64,000 nt of DNA from Halorubrum sp. BOL3-1 (GCF_004114375.1 NZ_CP034692.1:1736001-1800000); one strand, 5' to 3'; counted from the stretch's first letter, positions 25,553 to 33,991 are shown. Made by a program: numbers and translations. The notes: a model not told the origin generated them from the letters alone.

Positions 25553-25794
25553 GCAGTCGATGTAGAAGCGGGGACGCGCGATTATCCACCTCCGGCCCGA
25601 GAACGCGATCGCCTCGACGACCCCTCTTCGAACGCTCCGATTTTTCCGTCCAAACGCTCCGATTGTCCCCGTTCGCGATTTCCGAGAGCGACTGCCGAGC
25701 CGAGGCGGTCGATCCGAGCGCCCGCGATCGCCCGTGCGCGACGGGCACACCGGCGGCCGCACCTCTTTACGAGTCCGGGCCGTACGGACGGGTG

Positions 25795-26049
25795 ATGCCG
25801 AATATGAAACTATACGAACTGGAGGGCTGCCCGTACTGCGCGAAGGTCAAAACGAAGCTCGCGGACCTCGGGTTGGAGTACGACTCGGTGATGGTACCGC
25901 GTTCGCACGGGGAGCGGACGGAGGTCGAGGAGGTCTCCGGACAGACCGGCGTCCCCGTCCTCGTCGACGATGAACACGGGGTCGAGGGGATGCCCGAGAG
26001 CGACGACATCGTCGAGTACCTCGAAGAGACGTACGGGAACGCGAGCTGA
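25795..26049 (+). CDS. glutaredoxin/glutathione-S-transferase N-terminal domain protein
   Basis: An 84-residue thioredoxin-fold protein. The active-site motif CPYC is at about residues 13-16 (LYELEGCPYCAKV). The cis-proline TGVPVLVDD is near residue 53, followed by the helix SDDIVEYLEETYG, as in the GST N-terminal domain. It probably carries out thiol-disulfide exchange with a low-molecular-weight thiol; haloarchaea use gamma-glutamylcysteine. The start is the ATG of MPNMKLYELEG, with a second ATG three codons later. A CTCTTTACG TATA-like element lies about 20 bp upstream. Confidence 0.85.
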   Translation: MPNMKLYELEGCPYCAKVKTKLADLGLEYDSVMVPRSHGERTEVEEVSGQTGVPVLVDDEHGVEGMPESDDIVEYLEETYGNAS

Positions 26050-26130
26050 GCGACGGCCGCTCGAACGCGTTCGGGCTCCGAACGCCCCGCCAAGAGAACG
26101 AGAGGCTATTTATTCGGCGGCGGCGACGAG

Positions 26131-26496
26131 GTGAGCGTGCGACTCGTTCACCGTCCCGAACCGGCGAACGACCGGTCCGAGAGCGTCCTCGCGAGCGACG
26201 TCGACGTCGCGCGCTCGACGCTCGAACAGGCCCGGGGACTGATGTTCCGACGGTCTATCCCGGACGACTACGCGCTCGTGTTCCCCTTCGAGGGAGCCGA
26301 CACGCGGTGGCTCCACATGCTGTTCGTGCCGTTCGCGATCGACGCGGTGTGGCTCGTCGACGGCGAGGCGACGGCGAAAAAGCGGCTCGGGCCGTTCGTC
26401 GGGCTGGGTCGCGACCGCGCCGACACAGTCGTCGAACTCCCGGCGGGGGCGGCCGAGCCGGTTGCGGTCGGAGACGAACTGCGGCTCGTCAAGTGA
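26131..26496 (+). CDS. DUF192 family protein
   Basis: A 121-residue protein of the DUF192 beta-barrel family, marked by RGLMFRRSIPDDYALVF, then WLHMLFVPFAIDAVWLVDGE and the C-terminal VVELPAGAAEPVAVGD. Structures of the family are known but no activity is established. Many homologues are secreted; this one has no signal peptide. The GTG start fits a CTATTTATT TATA-like element 20-25 bp upstream. It is monocistronic, convergent with the histidine kinase downstream. Confidence 0.85.
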   Translation: MSVRLVHRPEPANDRSESVLASDVDVARSTLEQARGLMFRRSIPDDYALVFPFEGADTRWLHMLFVPFAIDAVWLVDGEATAKKRLGPFVGLGRDRADTVVELPAGAAEPVAVGDELRLVK

Positions 26497-26514
26497 GCGA
26501 CGGTCCGCTCGACG

Positions 26515-28053
26515 CTACGCCCCGCCCGCCGTGTCTTCCGGACTGAACGGTTCCGCGTCGTCGTCGGGCGGCGTTCCCTCCGCGGCGCGCAGCGACAGTC
26601 CGACCCGGCTACCGCCGGCCTTGCTCTCGGCGATATCGAGGCTCCCGCCGCCGGCGGTGACGATCCAGTTCACGTACCAGAGGCCGAGTCCGCTCGCGTG
26701 TTCGAGCGGCGTCTCTTCGCCCGTGAGGACGGAGCGCTCGGCCGGCGGGATGCCCGGTCCGTCGTCCGCGACGACGAGCGAGACCCACGACTCGCTGGGG
26801 AGTTCCGCGGCCGAGACCCGGACCCGCGGGTCGGCGGTATCGTTGTGCCGGATCGCGTTGTCGACGAGTTCGGTGATCGCCTCGGGAAAGAACGCGACCG
26901 CGGAGACGGCCATCTCCTCGGGGACGTCGACCTCGACCGCGGCCCGCTCGCGGACCGCCGGGTCGAGCGATTCGAGCGCCGCGTCGACCGCGGACGCGAG
27001 CGCGAGAGGTCGGGGCGAGGGGCGCTGCGAGAGCAGTCGTTCCACTTTCCGCGACGTCTCACCGATGCGCAACAGCCGCTCGGCGGTGCCGACGACCCGT
27101 TCGAGCTGCGCGGTCAACTCCGGGTCGTCGATCGCCTCGATGGCTCGCCTGGTAAACCCCGTGATAACGTTGAGGTCGTTTCGGAAGTTGTGGCGTAACA
27201 CGCGCGTCAACACCGCGAGCCGCTCCTCTCTGAGCGACGCCTCGGTGAGGTCCTCGCCGACGCCGACCGCGCCCACGACCCGATCGCCGTCGGTCACGGG
27301 ACCGATCGAGAGCCGGTACGGGACGCGTTCGCCGGAGCGGGTGAGCAGCCGCGCCTCGCAGGAGGTCGTCTCGCCGTCGCGGTACACCCGTGAGAGCGCC
27401 TCACCGAGGGCACCGCTCGTCTCCTCGTCGAACAGCGAGGTGAGCGCCGTCCCGGACAGCGACGTCGGCTCGTAGCCGGAGTCGGCCGCCAACCGGTCGT
27501 TCCACCGAGAGAGCGTTCCCCCCTCGGTACAGCGGAACAGCGCGAGCGGGACGGTCTCCGTGAGCGCGTCGACGAGCCGCCGCTCCGTGTCGCGCTCGCT
27601 CGCCGCCGCGACGCGGGGGGTCGCGTCCGAAAACCCGGCGACGAGCCACTCGCCGCCGGCGATCGTCGCCGTGTGGAGCGCCGCGTCGACCCGCAGTCCC
27701 GGGTCGCCGATCCGGACGTCCCACTCGAACCGTTCGGGGACGTCGGACTCGTCGGAAACGGGCGAGTCGACGTCCGACACCGCAGCGGCGACGTCCGCGA
27801 CCGGCTCCCCCGCGACGGTGACATCGGTCTCACCGACGTCCGTCAGTCCCATCAGCGTCAGCGTGCCGCGGTCGTAGCCGAAGAGGTCGACCGCGGGAGC
27901 GTTCGCGGCGCGGATCGTCAGCGTGCCGGGGTCGCAGACGACCGTCGCGGTCGGAACCGCCTCGACGAACGCTCGGAGGATCCCGGTCGCGTCGGTGGTC
28001 CCGCTCGACGACGGCCGGTCGTCGGTCGGCGGATCCGCGTCGGGGTCTCCCAT
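26515..28053 (-). CDS. PAS-domain sensor histidine kinase
   Basis: A 512-residue soluble kinase. Two PAS-like domains (about residues 25-150 and 160-270) precede the dimerisation helix with the phospho-accepting H288 in VLRHNFRNDLNVI, then an HATPase domain. That domain has the N-box VDNAIRHND, the G1-box DDGPGIP and the G2-box GLGLWYVNWI. No membrane segment is seen, so it should sense an intracellular signal. A response regulator is not adjacent. The start is MGDPDADPP. A TATA-like CCATAAAC lies on the minus strand about 35-40 bp upstream. The signal is unknown. Confidence 0.9.
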   Translation of the reverse strand: MGDPDADPPTDDRPSSSGTTDATGILRAFVEAVPTATVVCDPGTLTIRAANAPAVDLFGYDRGTLTLMGLTDVGETDVTVAGEPVADVAAAVSDVDSPVSDESDVPERFEWDVRIGDPGLRVDAALHTATIAGGEWLVAGFSDATPRVAAASERDTERRLVDALTETVPLALFRCTEGGTLSRWNDRLAADSGYEPTSLSGTALTSLFDEETSGALGEALSRVYRDGETTSCEARLLTRSGERVPYRLSIGPVTDGDRVVGAVGVGEDLTEASLREERLAVLTRVLRHNFRNDLNVITGFTRRAIEAIDDPELTAQLERVVGTAERLLRIGETSRKVERLLSQRPSPRPLALASAVDAALESLDPAVRERAAVEVDVPEEMAVSAVAFFPEAITELVDNAIRHNDTADPRVRVSAAELPSESWVSLVVADDGPGIPPAERSVLTGEETPLEHASGLGLWYVNWIVTAGGGSLDIAESKAGGSRVGLSLRAAEGTPPDDDAEPFSPEDTAGGA

Positions 28054-28163
28054 CTGTCGAGGATTGAGACACTCCGTCCGTATGTGTTTATGGATTTATG
28101 AGTCCCGTCAGCCGCGGGAGGGATGTCAACCGGGACGCCTGTCGATCGGCGACCGGGGACCGG

Positions 28164-30797
28164 TCAGTCCGCCTTCGCCTGCCAGTCGCGGACGGTGTCC
28201 GTGCCCACGCCGTCGACGTCGGCCGCCAGGTCGTTCGGGTCGGCCGACTTGAGCTCGTCGACGCCGTCGACACCGGCGTCTTTCAGCTTCGCGGCGGTCT
28301 TCTCGCCTATCCCCTCGACCGCCTGTAGCTCCGACCCCTCCTGGCGGGCCGTGAACTCGCGGTAGTTACAGATCGGACAGCCCAGCTCCCACGGGTCGTC
28401 CCCGGAGTGGACCCGGAGGTGCGGGAGGTCGTGTTCCTCGCAGGTCTCGTCGGTGACCTCGATCTCGCCGCGCCGGGGGAGCGGCAGCGAGTAGTCGCAG
28501 TCCGGGTAGCGCGTACAGCCGACGAGCCGGGAGCCGGAGCGGAGCTGTTTGATGGCCAGTTCGCCGCCGGCGGCGGTTTCACCGCTGCCGTTTCGCGGCG
28601 AAGCCGCGCCCTCCCCGCACTCGGGACAGACGCCGATCACCTCGTCAGCCTGCTCGTCGGCCTCGTCGGCCTTACACTGCGGACAGCCGTGAACGAACGT
28701 CTTCCGACCCGCGAGCATCTTCACGCCCCGGAGGTCGTGGTCCTCGCAGGTCTCGTCGAGGAGGAGCGGCTTCCCGGTCGAGGGGAGCGGGAGGGTGTAC
28801 TCGCAGTCGGGGTAGCCGTCGCAGCCGACGAAGTGCGACCCCTGCCGCGATTTCCGGACGAGGAGGTCCGAGCCGCACTCCGGGCAGGGACCGAGCGTCT
28901 TGTCCGCCTTCAGCGACGTCTGGAGGTGGTCACCGACCGCCTCGCGCGACTCGGTGAGGTCGTCGAACACGCTCGATAGCAGCTCGCGGGACTCGGCCGT
29001 CACCTCCTCGTACTCCTTCTCGCCGGCCGCGATGGCCGCCATGTCACGTTCGAGCTGTGCGGTCATCTCCTCGCTCACGATCCGGTCAGCGAACTCCTCG
29101 GCGGCCTCGACGACCGCCTCCGCGAGCCGCGTCGGTCTGGGGGGATCGCTCTCGACGTAGTTACGATCGTACAGCTTCTCTATCGTGCGGTGGCGGGTCG
29201 CCTTCGTCCCCAACTGCCGCTTTTCCATCTCCTCGATCAGCCGGGACTGCCCGTACCGACGGGGAGGCTGGGTCTGCTTGGCCTCGGTGGCGCGGCCCGA
29301 CAGCGACAGCGTCTCCCCGACCTCGACGTCCGGGACGATCCGCTCGTCGCTGGAGCGGTACGGGTACACCTCGTGGTAGCCGGCCTCCAGCAGCCGCTTC
29401 CCGTTGGCCTTCAGCCGCAACCCGCCGTCGGCGACGAGGTCGGCGGGCTTCGCCGCGTCGTCCGGGTTCCGGAGCGCAGCGAGTCCGTCCGCGCCCGCGG
29501 CGACCGCGGTCGCGTCGCCGTTCGCGAGCGCGACCACCCGCAGGCGCTCCCAGGTGGCCGGGTCGGCGCAGGTGGCGAGGAAGCGACGGACGATCAGCTC
29601 GTACACCTCCCGCTCGTCGTCGGAGAGGTCGCCCGCGGACGGCAGCTCGTCGGTCGGGTGGATCGGCGGGTGGTCCGTCGTCTCCTCGTCGCCCTCGGTC
29701 GGCTCGATATCGCGGTCGTCGTCGAGCAGGCTCGCGGCGTCCGCGCCGAACGTCGAACTCGCCCGAAGCGCCTCGATCAGCGCTTCCGGGTCGAGGTCGT
29801 CGGGGTACACCGTGTTGTCGGTCCGAGGGTAGGTGACGTAGCCGGCGGTGTACAGGTCCTCCGCGAGCGACATGGCGCGCTGCGCCGAGTGGCCGAGCGA
29901 GCCGGCGGCGCGGATGAACGCGGTAGTGTTGAACGGCGTCGGGGGGTCGTCGGTCTGCGTCCGGCGGGTGACGTCGTCGACCGTCGCTCCCTCGGCCGCG
30001 TCGAGTGCCTCGGTGAGCGTCTCGGCGACGGCCTCGTCCCAGACGCGCTCGCGCTCGTTTCCCTCGTCGTTCAGGTAGAAGTAGCGCGCCTCGAAGGGGT
30101 CGCCGCCGGCCTTCGCCGGCTCGCCCGACAGCTCCCAGTAGGATTCCGGGTCGAACGCCTGTATCTCGCGCTCGCGGTCGACGATCAGCTTGAGCGTCGG
30201 TCCCTGGACCCGGCCGACGGAGATGAAGTCGTCACCGAGCTGGCGGGCGGACAGCGAGAGGAAGCGCGTGAGCGCGGCCCCCCACGTCAGGTCGATCGTC
30301 TGGCGGGCCTCGCCGGCGGCCGCCAGCTCGAAGTCGAGGTCGTCGGTGTTCGCGAACGCTTCCTGCACCTCGTTTTCGGTGATAGAGGAGAAGCGCACGC
30401 GGTCGACGGGGGCCTCCTCGTTCACCTCGCGGACCAGCTCGTAGGCCTCCTTGCCGATCAGCTCGCCCTCGCGGTCGTAGTCGGTCGCGATCACGACGCG
30501 GGAGGCGTTGCGGGCGAGCCGCCGGAGCGCGGCGACGATCCCCTCCTGCGTCGGGGTCTTGGTGACGGGCGCGTCGATGAGCTCGACCGGCTCGACGTCG
30601 CGCCAGTCGTTGTACTCGGCGGGGAAGTCGACGCCGACGACGTGGCCGGAGAGACCGATGCACCGCTTGCCGCCCCACTCGTAGACGTTGACATCGTTCG
30701 TCCGCTCCGCGGTCGCGGACTCGCCGCTCAGGATGTCCGCGATGCGCCGCGCCGCGTTGTCTTTCTCCGTGATTATCAGCTCGGGGCCGCGACTCAT
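28164..30797 (-). CDS. topA: DNA topoisomerase I (type IA)
   Basis: This 877-residue enzyme relaxes negatively supercoiled DNA by transient single-strand breaks. The Toprim domain has LIITEKDNAARRIADIL at the N-terminus and IATDYDREGELIGKEAY near residue 105. The catalytic tyrosine is in YVTYPRTDN at about residue 320. The C-terminal part carries four zinc-ribbon modules (for example CPECGSDLLVRKSRQGSHF and CPECGEGAAS), then a helix-hairpin-helix tail near EGIGEKTAAKL. Reverse gyrase features are absent. The minus-strand TATA-like GCTTTAGAC is about 28 bp upstream of the ATG. Confidence 0.96.
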   Translation of the reverse strand: MSRGPELIITEKDNAARRIADILSGESATAERTNDVNVYEWGGKRCIGLSGHVVGVDFPAEYNDWRDVEPVELIDAPVTKTPTQEGIVAALRRLARNASRVVIATDYDREGELIGKEAYELVREVNEEAPVDRVRFSSITENEVQEAFANTDDLDFELAAAGEARQTIDLTWGAALTRFLSLSARQLGDDFISVGRVQGPTLKLIVDREREIQAFDPESYWELSGEPAKAGGDPFEARYFYLNDEGNERERVWDEAVAETLTEALDAAEGATVDDVTRRTQTDDPPTPFNTTAFIRAAGSLGHSAQRAMSLAEDLYTAGYVTYPRTDNTVYPDDLDPEALIEALRASSTFGADAASLLDDDRDIEPTEGDEETTDHPPIHPTDELPSAGDLSDDEREVYELIVRRFLATCADPATWERLRVVALANGDATAVAAGADGLAALRNPDDAAKPADLVADGGLRLKANGKRLLEAGYHEVYPYRSSDERIVPDVEVGETLSLSGRATEAKQTQPPRRYGQSRLIEEMEKRQLGTKATRHRTIEKLYDRNYVESDPPRPTRLAEAVVEAAEEFADRIVSEEMTAQLERDMAAIAAGEKEYEEVTAESRELLSSVFDDLTESREAVGDHLQTSLKADKTLGPCPECGSDLLVRKSRQGSHFVGCDGYPDCEYTLPLPSTGKPLLLDETCEDHDLRGVKMLAGRKTFVHGCPQCKADEADEQADEVIGVCPECGEGAASPRNGSGETAAGGELAIKQLRSGSRLVGCTRYPDCDYSLPLPRRGEIEVTDETCEEHDLPHLRVHSGDDPWELGCPICNYREFTARQEGSELQAVEGIGEKTAAKLKDAGVDGVDELKSADPNDLAADVDGVGTDTVRDWQAKAD

Positions 30798-30903
30798 TGC
30801 GCCGAGATAGGCCGCTCCTCGGTCTAAAGCTTTCGCGACGCGAGATCGCTGGCGGGCGGGGCGGGGAACGGCCGACGAGAAGAGACGAGTCGGGCGCGGC
30901 CGG

Positions 30904-31071
30904 TCACGCGGCCAGATCCTCGGACTCAGCGAGGAACTCCGCGTCCGTCGGCTCCGCGTACGGTTCCGGCGGTTCGTCGTCCGCGTCGAGTTCGCGCCGT
31001 GCGAGGTGGTTCTCGAGTTGGCGGCGCTTGTTCCTCCCTTTCCGCTCGCGACCCGATTTCGTGTCTGGCAT
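30904..31071 (-). CDS. small basic-acidic haloarchaeal protein, unknown function
   Basis: A 55-residue protein with a basic N-terminal half (PDTKSGRERKGRNKRRQLEN) and an acidic C-terminal half (LDADDEPPEPYAEPTDAEFL). Small proteins of this composition are common in haloarchaea, but I cannot name the family. Possible starts are at 31071 and 31077, and the shorter form is given. It lies 106 bp upstream of topA on the same strand. Confidence 0.5.
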   Translation of the reverse strand: MPDTKSGRERKGRNKRRQLENHLARRELDADDEPPEPYAEPTDAEFLAESEDLAA

Positions 31072-31098
31072 CGTCATCCGTGATAACAACACACACAC

Positions 31099-31461
31099 AC
31101 ATGAGTCTTGTGTCGGTGTGTGGATGAGTCGAGGCAGTGTTTAAATACTGGTAGCGGTGACGCCGATTATTTATAAACGAATGTGCGGTGGCGCGTGCCG
31201 CCGAGCGCGCCGCCGAAGGCGGCCGCGAGGAGCACGCGCGAGGGAGTCGCTGGCCCCGGAGCGAAGCGGAGGGTGCCAGTGACGAGGCTGGGGAGGCGTG
31301 GGGCGCTGTGCGGTTGCGGTCGGGTGGGACACGGAGGGACAGCCCCGAGACCGTGTCCGTGTCGATCGAGTGTTTATAAACAAACCCATCATCCTACAGC
31401 CGAGCGGCTGGGGCTTCGGCGGTGTTCACCGGTGGATCGTCGACTGTGTAAAATCGTTTTA
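31099..31461. other. non-coding region with second repeat copy
   Basis: No credible gene. It holds a (CA)n tract just before (near 31088-31101), a TTTAAATA box near 31139 that could serve the small minus-strand gene, and the repeat element of about 31188-31345. TATA-like TTTATAAAC boxes lie on each side of the repeat at about 31170 and 31372. Confidence 0.6.
31188..31345 (+). repeat. structured dispersed repeat, copy 2 (short form)
   Basis: It shares TGCGGTGGCGCG (start), GCGAGGGA, GAGGCTGGGGAGG and GGTCGGGTGGGAC, in the same order and with similar spacing, with the copy at 14748-15008. The internal sequence differs but keeps hairpins (CGCCGCCGAAGGCGGCC, then GGCCCCGGAGCGAAGCGGAGGGTGCC). It lacks the long terminal stem of copy 1. 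A TATA-like TTTATAAAC at about 31170 stands 15-20 bp before its first conserved base, so it could be transcribed as a small RNA. Confidence 0.5.
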
Positions 31462-31526
31462 CTCGTCGCTGTCGCTCCTCGCTCGCAGTCGGCGTCGACA
31501 GAAACGCCAGGAGAGGGATTTGAACC
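31462..31526 (+). repeat. 65-bp direct repeat, distal copy, with tRNA-Ser 3' fragment
   Basis: Identical over 65 bp to 31737-31801. Its last 22 bp (31505-31526) equal the 3' end of the tRNA-Ser gene (acceptor and T-arm strand). The arrangement resembles the far attachment site left by integration at a tRNA 3' end. Confidence 0.8.
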
Positions 31527-31638
31527 GAAATCAGACGTGCTCGCTCACTACGTTCGCTACGCGCGACTGATAGGGTTCGAAACCCTCCGTCTCGGTTTCG
31601 ACGAACGGCTCGCTACGCTCGCCGTGTTCGTCGAGAAC

Positions 31639-31660
31639 GCCGGGAGAGGGATTTGAACCC
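31639..31660 (+). repeat. third tRNA-Ser 3'-end fragment
   Basis: GCCGGGAGAGGGATTTGAAC matches the tRNA-Ser 3' end with one mismatch (G for A in the acceptor) and lies between the two 65-bp repeats. It is a degenerate att-like fragment. Confidence 0.65.
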
Positions 31661-31736
31661 CAGTCGTTCCGCTCGCTTCGCTCACTCCACTCCCTGATTC
31701 AAATCCCTTGATTTCGGTTCGTCGACGCCGGGCTCG

Positions 31737-31801
31737 CTCGTCGCTGTCGCTCCTCGCTCGCAGTCGGCGTCGACAGAAACGCCAGGAGAGGGATTTGAAC
31801 C
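31737..31801 (+). repeat. 65-bp direct repeat, proximal copy overlapping tRNA-Ser
   Basis: Exact copy of 31462-31526, 275 bp apart. It runs from the tRNA-Ser flank into the tRNA T-arm, so the tRNA gene is complete at this end. Confidence 0.8.
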
Positions 31802-31861
31802 CCCGATCCCGGATGGGAACACGCTTTCCAGGCGTGCGCCTTACCACTCGGCCATCCTGGC
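31780..31861 (-). tRNA. tRNA-Ser(GGA)
   Basis: On the minus strand the acceptor GCCAGGA pairs with TCCTGGC and is followed by discriminator G73, a serine identity base. The anticodon loop CTGGAAA gives GGA. A long variable arm (GTTCCCATCCGGGATC region) places it with the type II serine tRNAs. The T-arm reads GGGGGTTCAAATCCC. A TATA-like CTTAACAG lies about 28 bp upstream. Truncated copies of its 3' end lie just downstream. Confidence 0.95.
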
Positions 31862-31888
31862 TCACGCGGAGGTAATCCGGTGCGACTG

Positions 31889-32149
31889 TTAAGTCCTTCT
31901 TTTCGCTCGCAGCCGCGCCTCGATGAGATAGGAGAGACCGGCCGAAGCGGCGGCGACGCCGACCGCGACGAGCGCCAGCCCCCCGACACCGATCGGCAGC
32001 GACGCGGCCGCGACGAGCCGGTACCCCTGCGCGAGCGCGAGAAAGGCGACGCCACCGACGATCCCCCACAGCGCCGCGGACCGCGCCCTAGAGCGCGGTG
32101 TCGCCGGAGCGCCGGGCGTCGCCGTCGACTCCTCCCCGCCGTCGGACAT
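31889..32149 (-). CDS. small two-span membrane protein
   Basis: An 86-residue protein. A proline-, threonine- and alanine-rich N-terminus is followed by two membrane helices (about residues 27-50 and 54-76) and a short basic tail (EARLRAKRRT). I do not recognise the family. Its ATG directly follows the stop of the RidA gene with no gap, so it is the second gene of that transcript. Confidence 0.6.
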   Translation of the reverse strand: MSDGGEESTATPGAPATPRSRARSAALWGIVGGVAFLALAQGYRLVAAASLPIGVGGLALVAVGVAAASAGLSYLIEARLRAKRRT

Positions 32150-32530
32150 CTACTCGACGACGGCGACCGCCTCGATCTCGACGCCGACGCCCTTCGGGAG
32201 CGCGCCCGCCTGAACCGCGGAGCGCGCCGGCGGAGACTCGTCGAAGTAGCCGGCGTACGTCTCGTTCATCTCGTCGAAGTCGTCGATGTCGTCGAGGAAC
32301 ACCGTCGTCTTGAGCACGTCCTCGGCCGACGCGCCCGCCTCGTCGAACACCGCGAGGAGGTTGTCGAGCGCGCGCTCCGTCTGGACCGCGATCGACGCGT
32401 CGTCGAGCAGGTCGCCGTCGGGGGTCAGCGGGATCTGCCCGGCCGTGAACACGAGGTCGCCGTCGGTCGTCGCCTGGCTGTACGCCCCCACCGCCGCCGG
32501 CGCGTCGTCCGTGTGGATCGTCTTTTTCAT
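32150..32530 (-). CDS. ridA: RidA family protein (enamine/imine deaminase)
   Basis: This 126-residue protein forms trimers that hydrolyse reactive enamine/imine intermediates released by PLP enzymes such as threonine ammonia-lyase (present at 13.4 kb). Family marks are GAYSQATTDGDLVFTAGQIP near residues 15-34, VLKTTVFLDDIDDF, and the catalytic arginine in PPARSAVQAGALPKGVGVEIE. The length fits. It ends exactly one base before the downstream small membrane protein gene begins. Confidence 0.93.
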   Translation of the reverse strand: MKKTIHTDDAPAAVGAYSQATTDGDLVFTAGQIPLTPDGDLLDDASIAVQTERALDNLLAVFDEAGASAEDVLKTTVFLDDIDDFDEMNETYAGYFDESPPARSAVQAGALPKGVGVEIEAVAVVE

Positions 32531-32656
32531 ACGACCGTGTCTTCGCCCGGCGGCCTCAAGAGTACTCTGGAGCGAGCGTGTCGAATCGGACCCACCGGAG
32601 CGAACGCGCCGGGACCACCGTCAGACACAAGACTTTGGAATGGTAACACGGCACGT

Positions 32657-33052
32657 GTGACGGGTGACCAGCTCCTGCCGCTCGCCGCGGTCCTCGTCGG
32701 CGTGGCGGCGGTCAACCTCGCGGTGATGTGGCTGCTCGTCCGGCGGAACCCCGACCCCGCGGGACCGCTCGGATCGGTCGCGACCCGGTCTTCGGACGCG
32801 GACCGCGACGGCCCCGACGGGAGCGACGGAGCGACCGGCTTGGTCGAGGTCTCGGGCGGGGACGGGGCGGGCGCTGGCGGTCACGGGGACCCGCCGCCGC
32901 TCGACGCCGACGGCGAAACGGTCGTCTGCCGGCACTGCGGGGCGGAGAACCGCGCCGGCTACCGGTACTGCCGGTGGTGCGTGCGCTCGGGGTTCGTCGA
33001 CGGGGATACCGGGGTCACCGCGGGGACCGCGATGACCGACCGGTCGCCGTGA
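32657..33052 (+). CDS. membrane-anchored zinc-ribbon protein
   Basis: A 131-residue protein. One N-terminal membrane helix (about residues 6-27, LAAVLVGVAAVNLAVMWLL) is followed by an acidic linker. A zinc ribbon sits near residues 91-110, with two CxxC pairs (VCRHCGAENRAGYRYCRWCVR). It resembles the family I know as DUF7577, not checked. It probably faces the cytoplasm. The GTG start is the only credible one before the hydrophobic segment. The function is unknown. Confidence 0.65.
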   Translation: MTGDQLLPLAAVLVGVAAVNLAVMWLLVRRNPDPAGPLGSVATRSSDADRDGPDGSDGATGLVEVSGGDGAGAGGHGDPPPLDADGETVVCRHCGAENRAGYRYCRWCVRSGFVDGDTGVTAGTAMTDRSP

Positions 33053-33090
33053 GCGGTCACGTCGACCCGAAGCGCCGCGGACCGGGAGCC

Positions 33091-33903
33091 TCAGGCCGCG
33101 TCGACCCGACAACCGGTCGCGTAATCGATCCCGTCGAGCGTGTCGATACCGTCGTCGCCGCACACCGGACAGTCCGGGTTGCGCGCGTACGGCACGGTCT
33201 CGAACGAGAGGTCCATCGCGTCGTAGAACAGCATCCGACCGACGAGCGGTTCGCCGACGCCGATCAGGAGCTTCACCGCCTCCGTCGCCTGGAGACACCC
33301 GACCGTCCCCGGGAGGACGCCGAGAACGCCGGTGCTGGCGCAGTCCGGCACCGTCCCCGGCTCCGGCGGCTCGGGAAACAGACAGCGGTAGCAGGGACCG
33401 TCGGGCGACAGCGTCGTCACCTGCCCCTCGAACTTGTAGATGGCGCCGTGCGAGACGGGGACGCCCTCGATCCGCGCGGCGTCGTTCACCACGTATCGGG
33501 TTGCGAAGTTGTCCGAGCAGTCGACGACCACGTCGTAGCCTGCGATCAGTTCCCGAGCGTTGCTCGCGTCGAGGCGGACCTCGTGTCGCTCGACGTCGAC
33601 GTCGGGGTTGAGTTCCGCGACGAAGTCGGCGGCCGAATCGACCTTCTTGCGCCCCACGTCGTCGTCGCCGTGAATGACCTGACGCTGGAGGTTGGAGCGC
33701 TCGACAGCGTCGTCGTCGGCGATTCCGATCGTCCCGACGCCAGCGGCCGCGAGGTACTGGATCGCGGGCGACCCGAGTCCGCCCGCGCCCACGACGAGGA
33801 CGCGGCCGTCGAGCAGTCGCTTCTGTCCCTCGGGACCGACGTCGTCTAAGATGACGTGTCTGGAGTAGCGGTCGAGTTGGGTCGCGTCGAGAGAGAGGCT
33901 CAT
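33091..33903 (-). CDS. ubaA: SAMP-activating E1-like enzyme UbaA
   Basis: This 270-residue ThiF/MoeB-family enzyme adenylates the C-terminal glycine of ubiquitin-like SAMPs, for protein sampylation and sulfur transfer (2-thiolation of tRNA, molybdopterin). The ATP-binding motif is VLVVGAGGLGSP (residues 35-46). R69 and K87 lie near SNLQRQV. The zinc ligands are in CYRC and CPVC. The catalytic cysteine is C188 in PDCASTG, at the position used by the Haloferax enzyme. A minus-strand TATA (33925-33933) is about 27 bp upstream. A SAMP2-like partner is encoded at 63.4 kb. Confidence 0.95.
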   Translation of the reverse strand: MSLSLDATQLDRYSRHVILDDVGPEGQKRLLDGRVLVVGAGGLGSPAIQYLAAAGVGTIGIADDDAVERSNLQRQVIHGDDDVGRKKVDSAADFVAELNPDVDVERHEVRLDASNARELIAGYDVVVDCSDNFATRYVVNDAARIEGVPVSHGAIYKFEGQVTTLSPDGPCYRCLFPEPPEPGTVPDCASTGVLGVLPGTVGCLQATEAVKLLIGVGEPLVGRMLFYDAMDLSFETVPYARNPDCPVCGDDGIDTLDGIDYATGCRVDAA

Positions 33904-33924
33904 GTGTGTGACCTGTGTCGGCGC

Positions 33925-33933
33925 AGATATAAT
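33925..33933 (-). promoter_or_regulatory. ubaA TATA box
   Basis: ATTATATCT on the minus strand lies about 22-30 bp before the ubaA ATG at 33903, indicating a leaderless start. Confidence 0.65.
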
Positions 33934-33991
33934 CGTGTTCCCGGAGACGCTGTCGCAGACGGCCTCGGTCTGCCGACGGCGTCGCGAACGC

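Noticed and set aside
29190-30827. 545-residue open frame opposite topA
   Set aside because: Antisense to topA, whose motifs are complete. High GC content leaves few stops in the shadow frame.
31183-31656. 157-residue open frame near tRNA-Ser
   Set aside because: It crosses the repeat and tRNA fragments and contains no recognisable protein segment.
31462-31801. CRISPR-like array
   Set aside because: Only two exact repeats 275 bp apart plus a fragment. All include the tRNA-Ser 3' end, so they are att-like scars and not CRISPR repeats.
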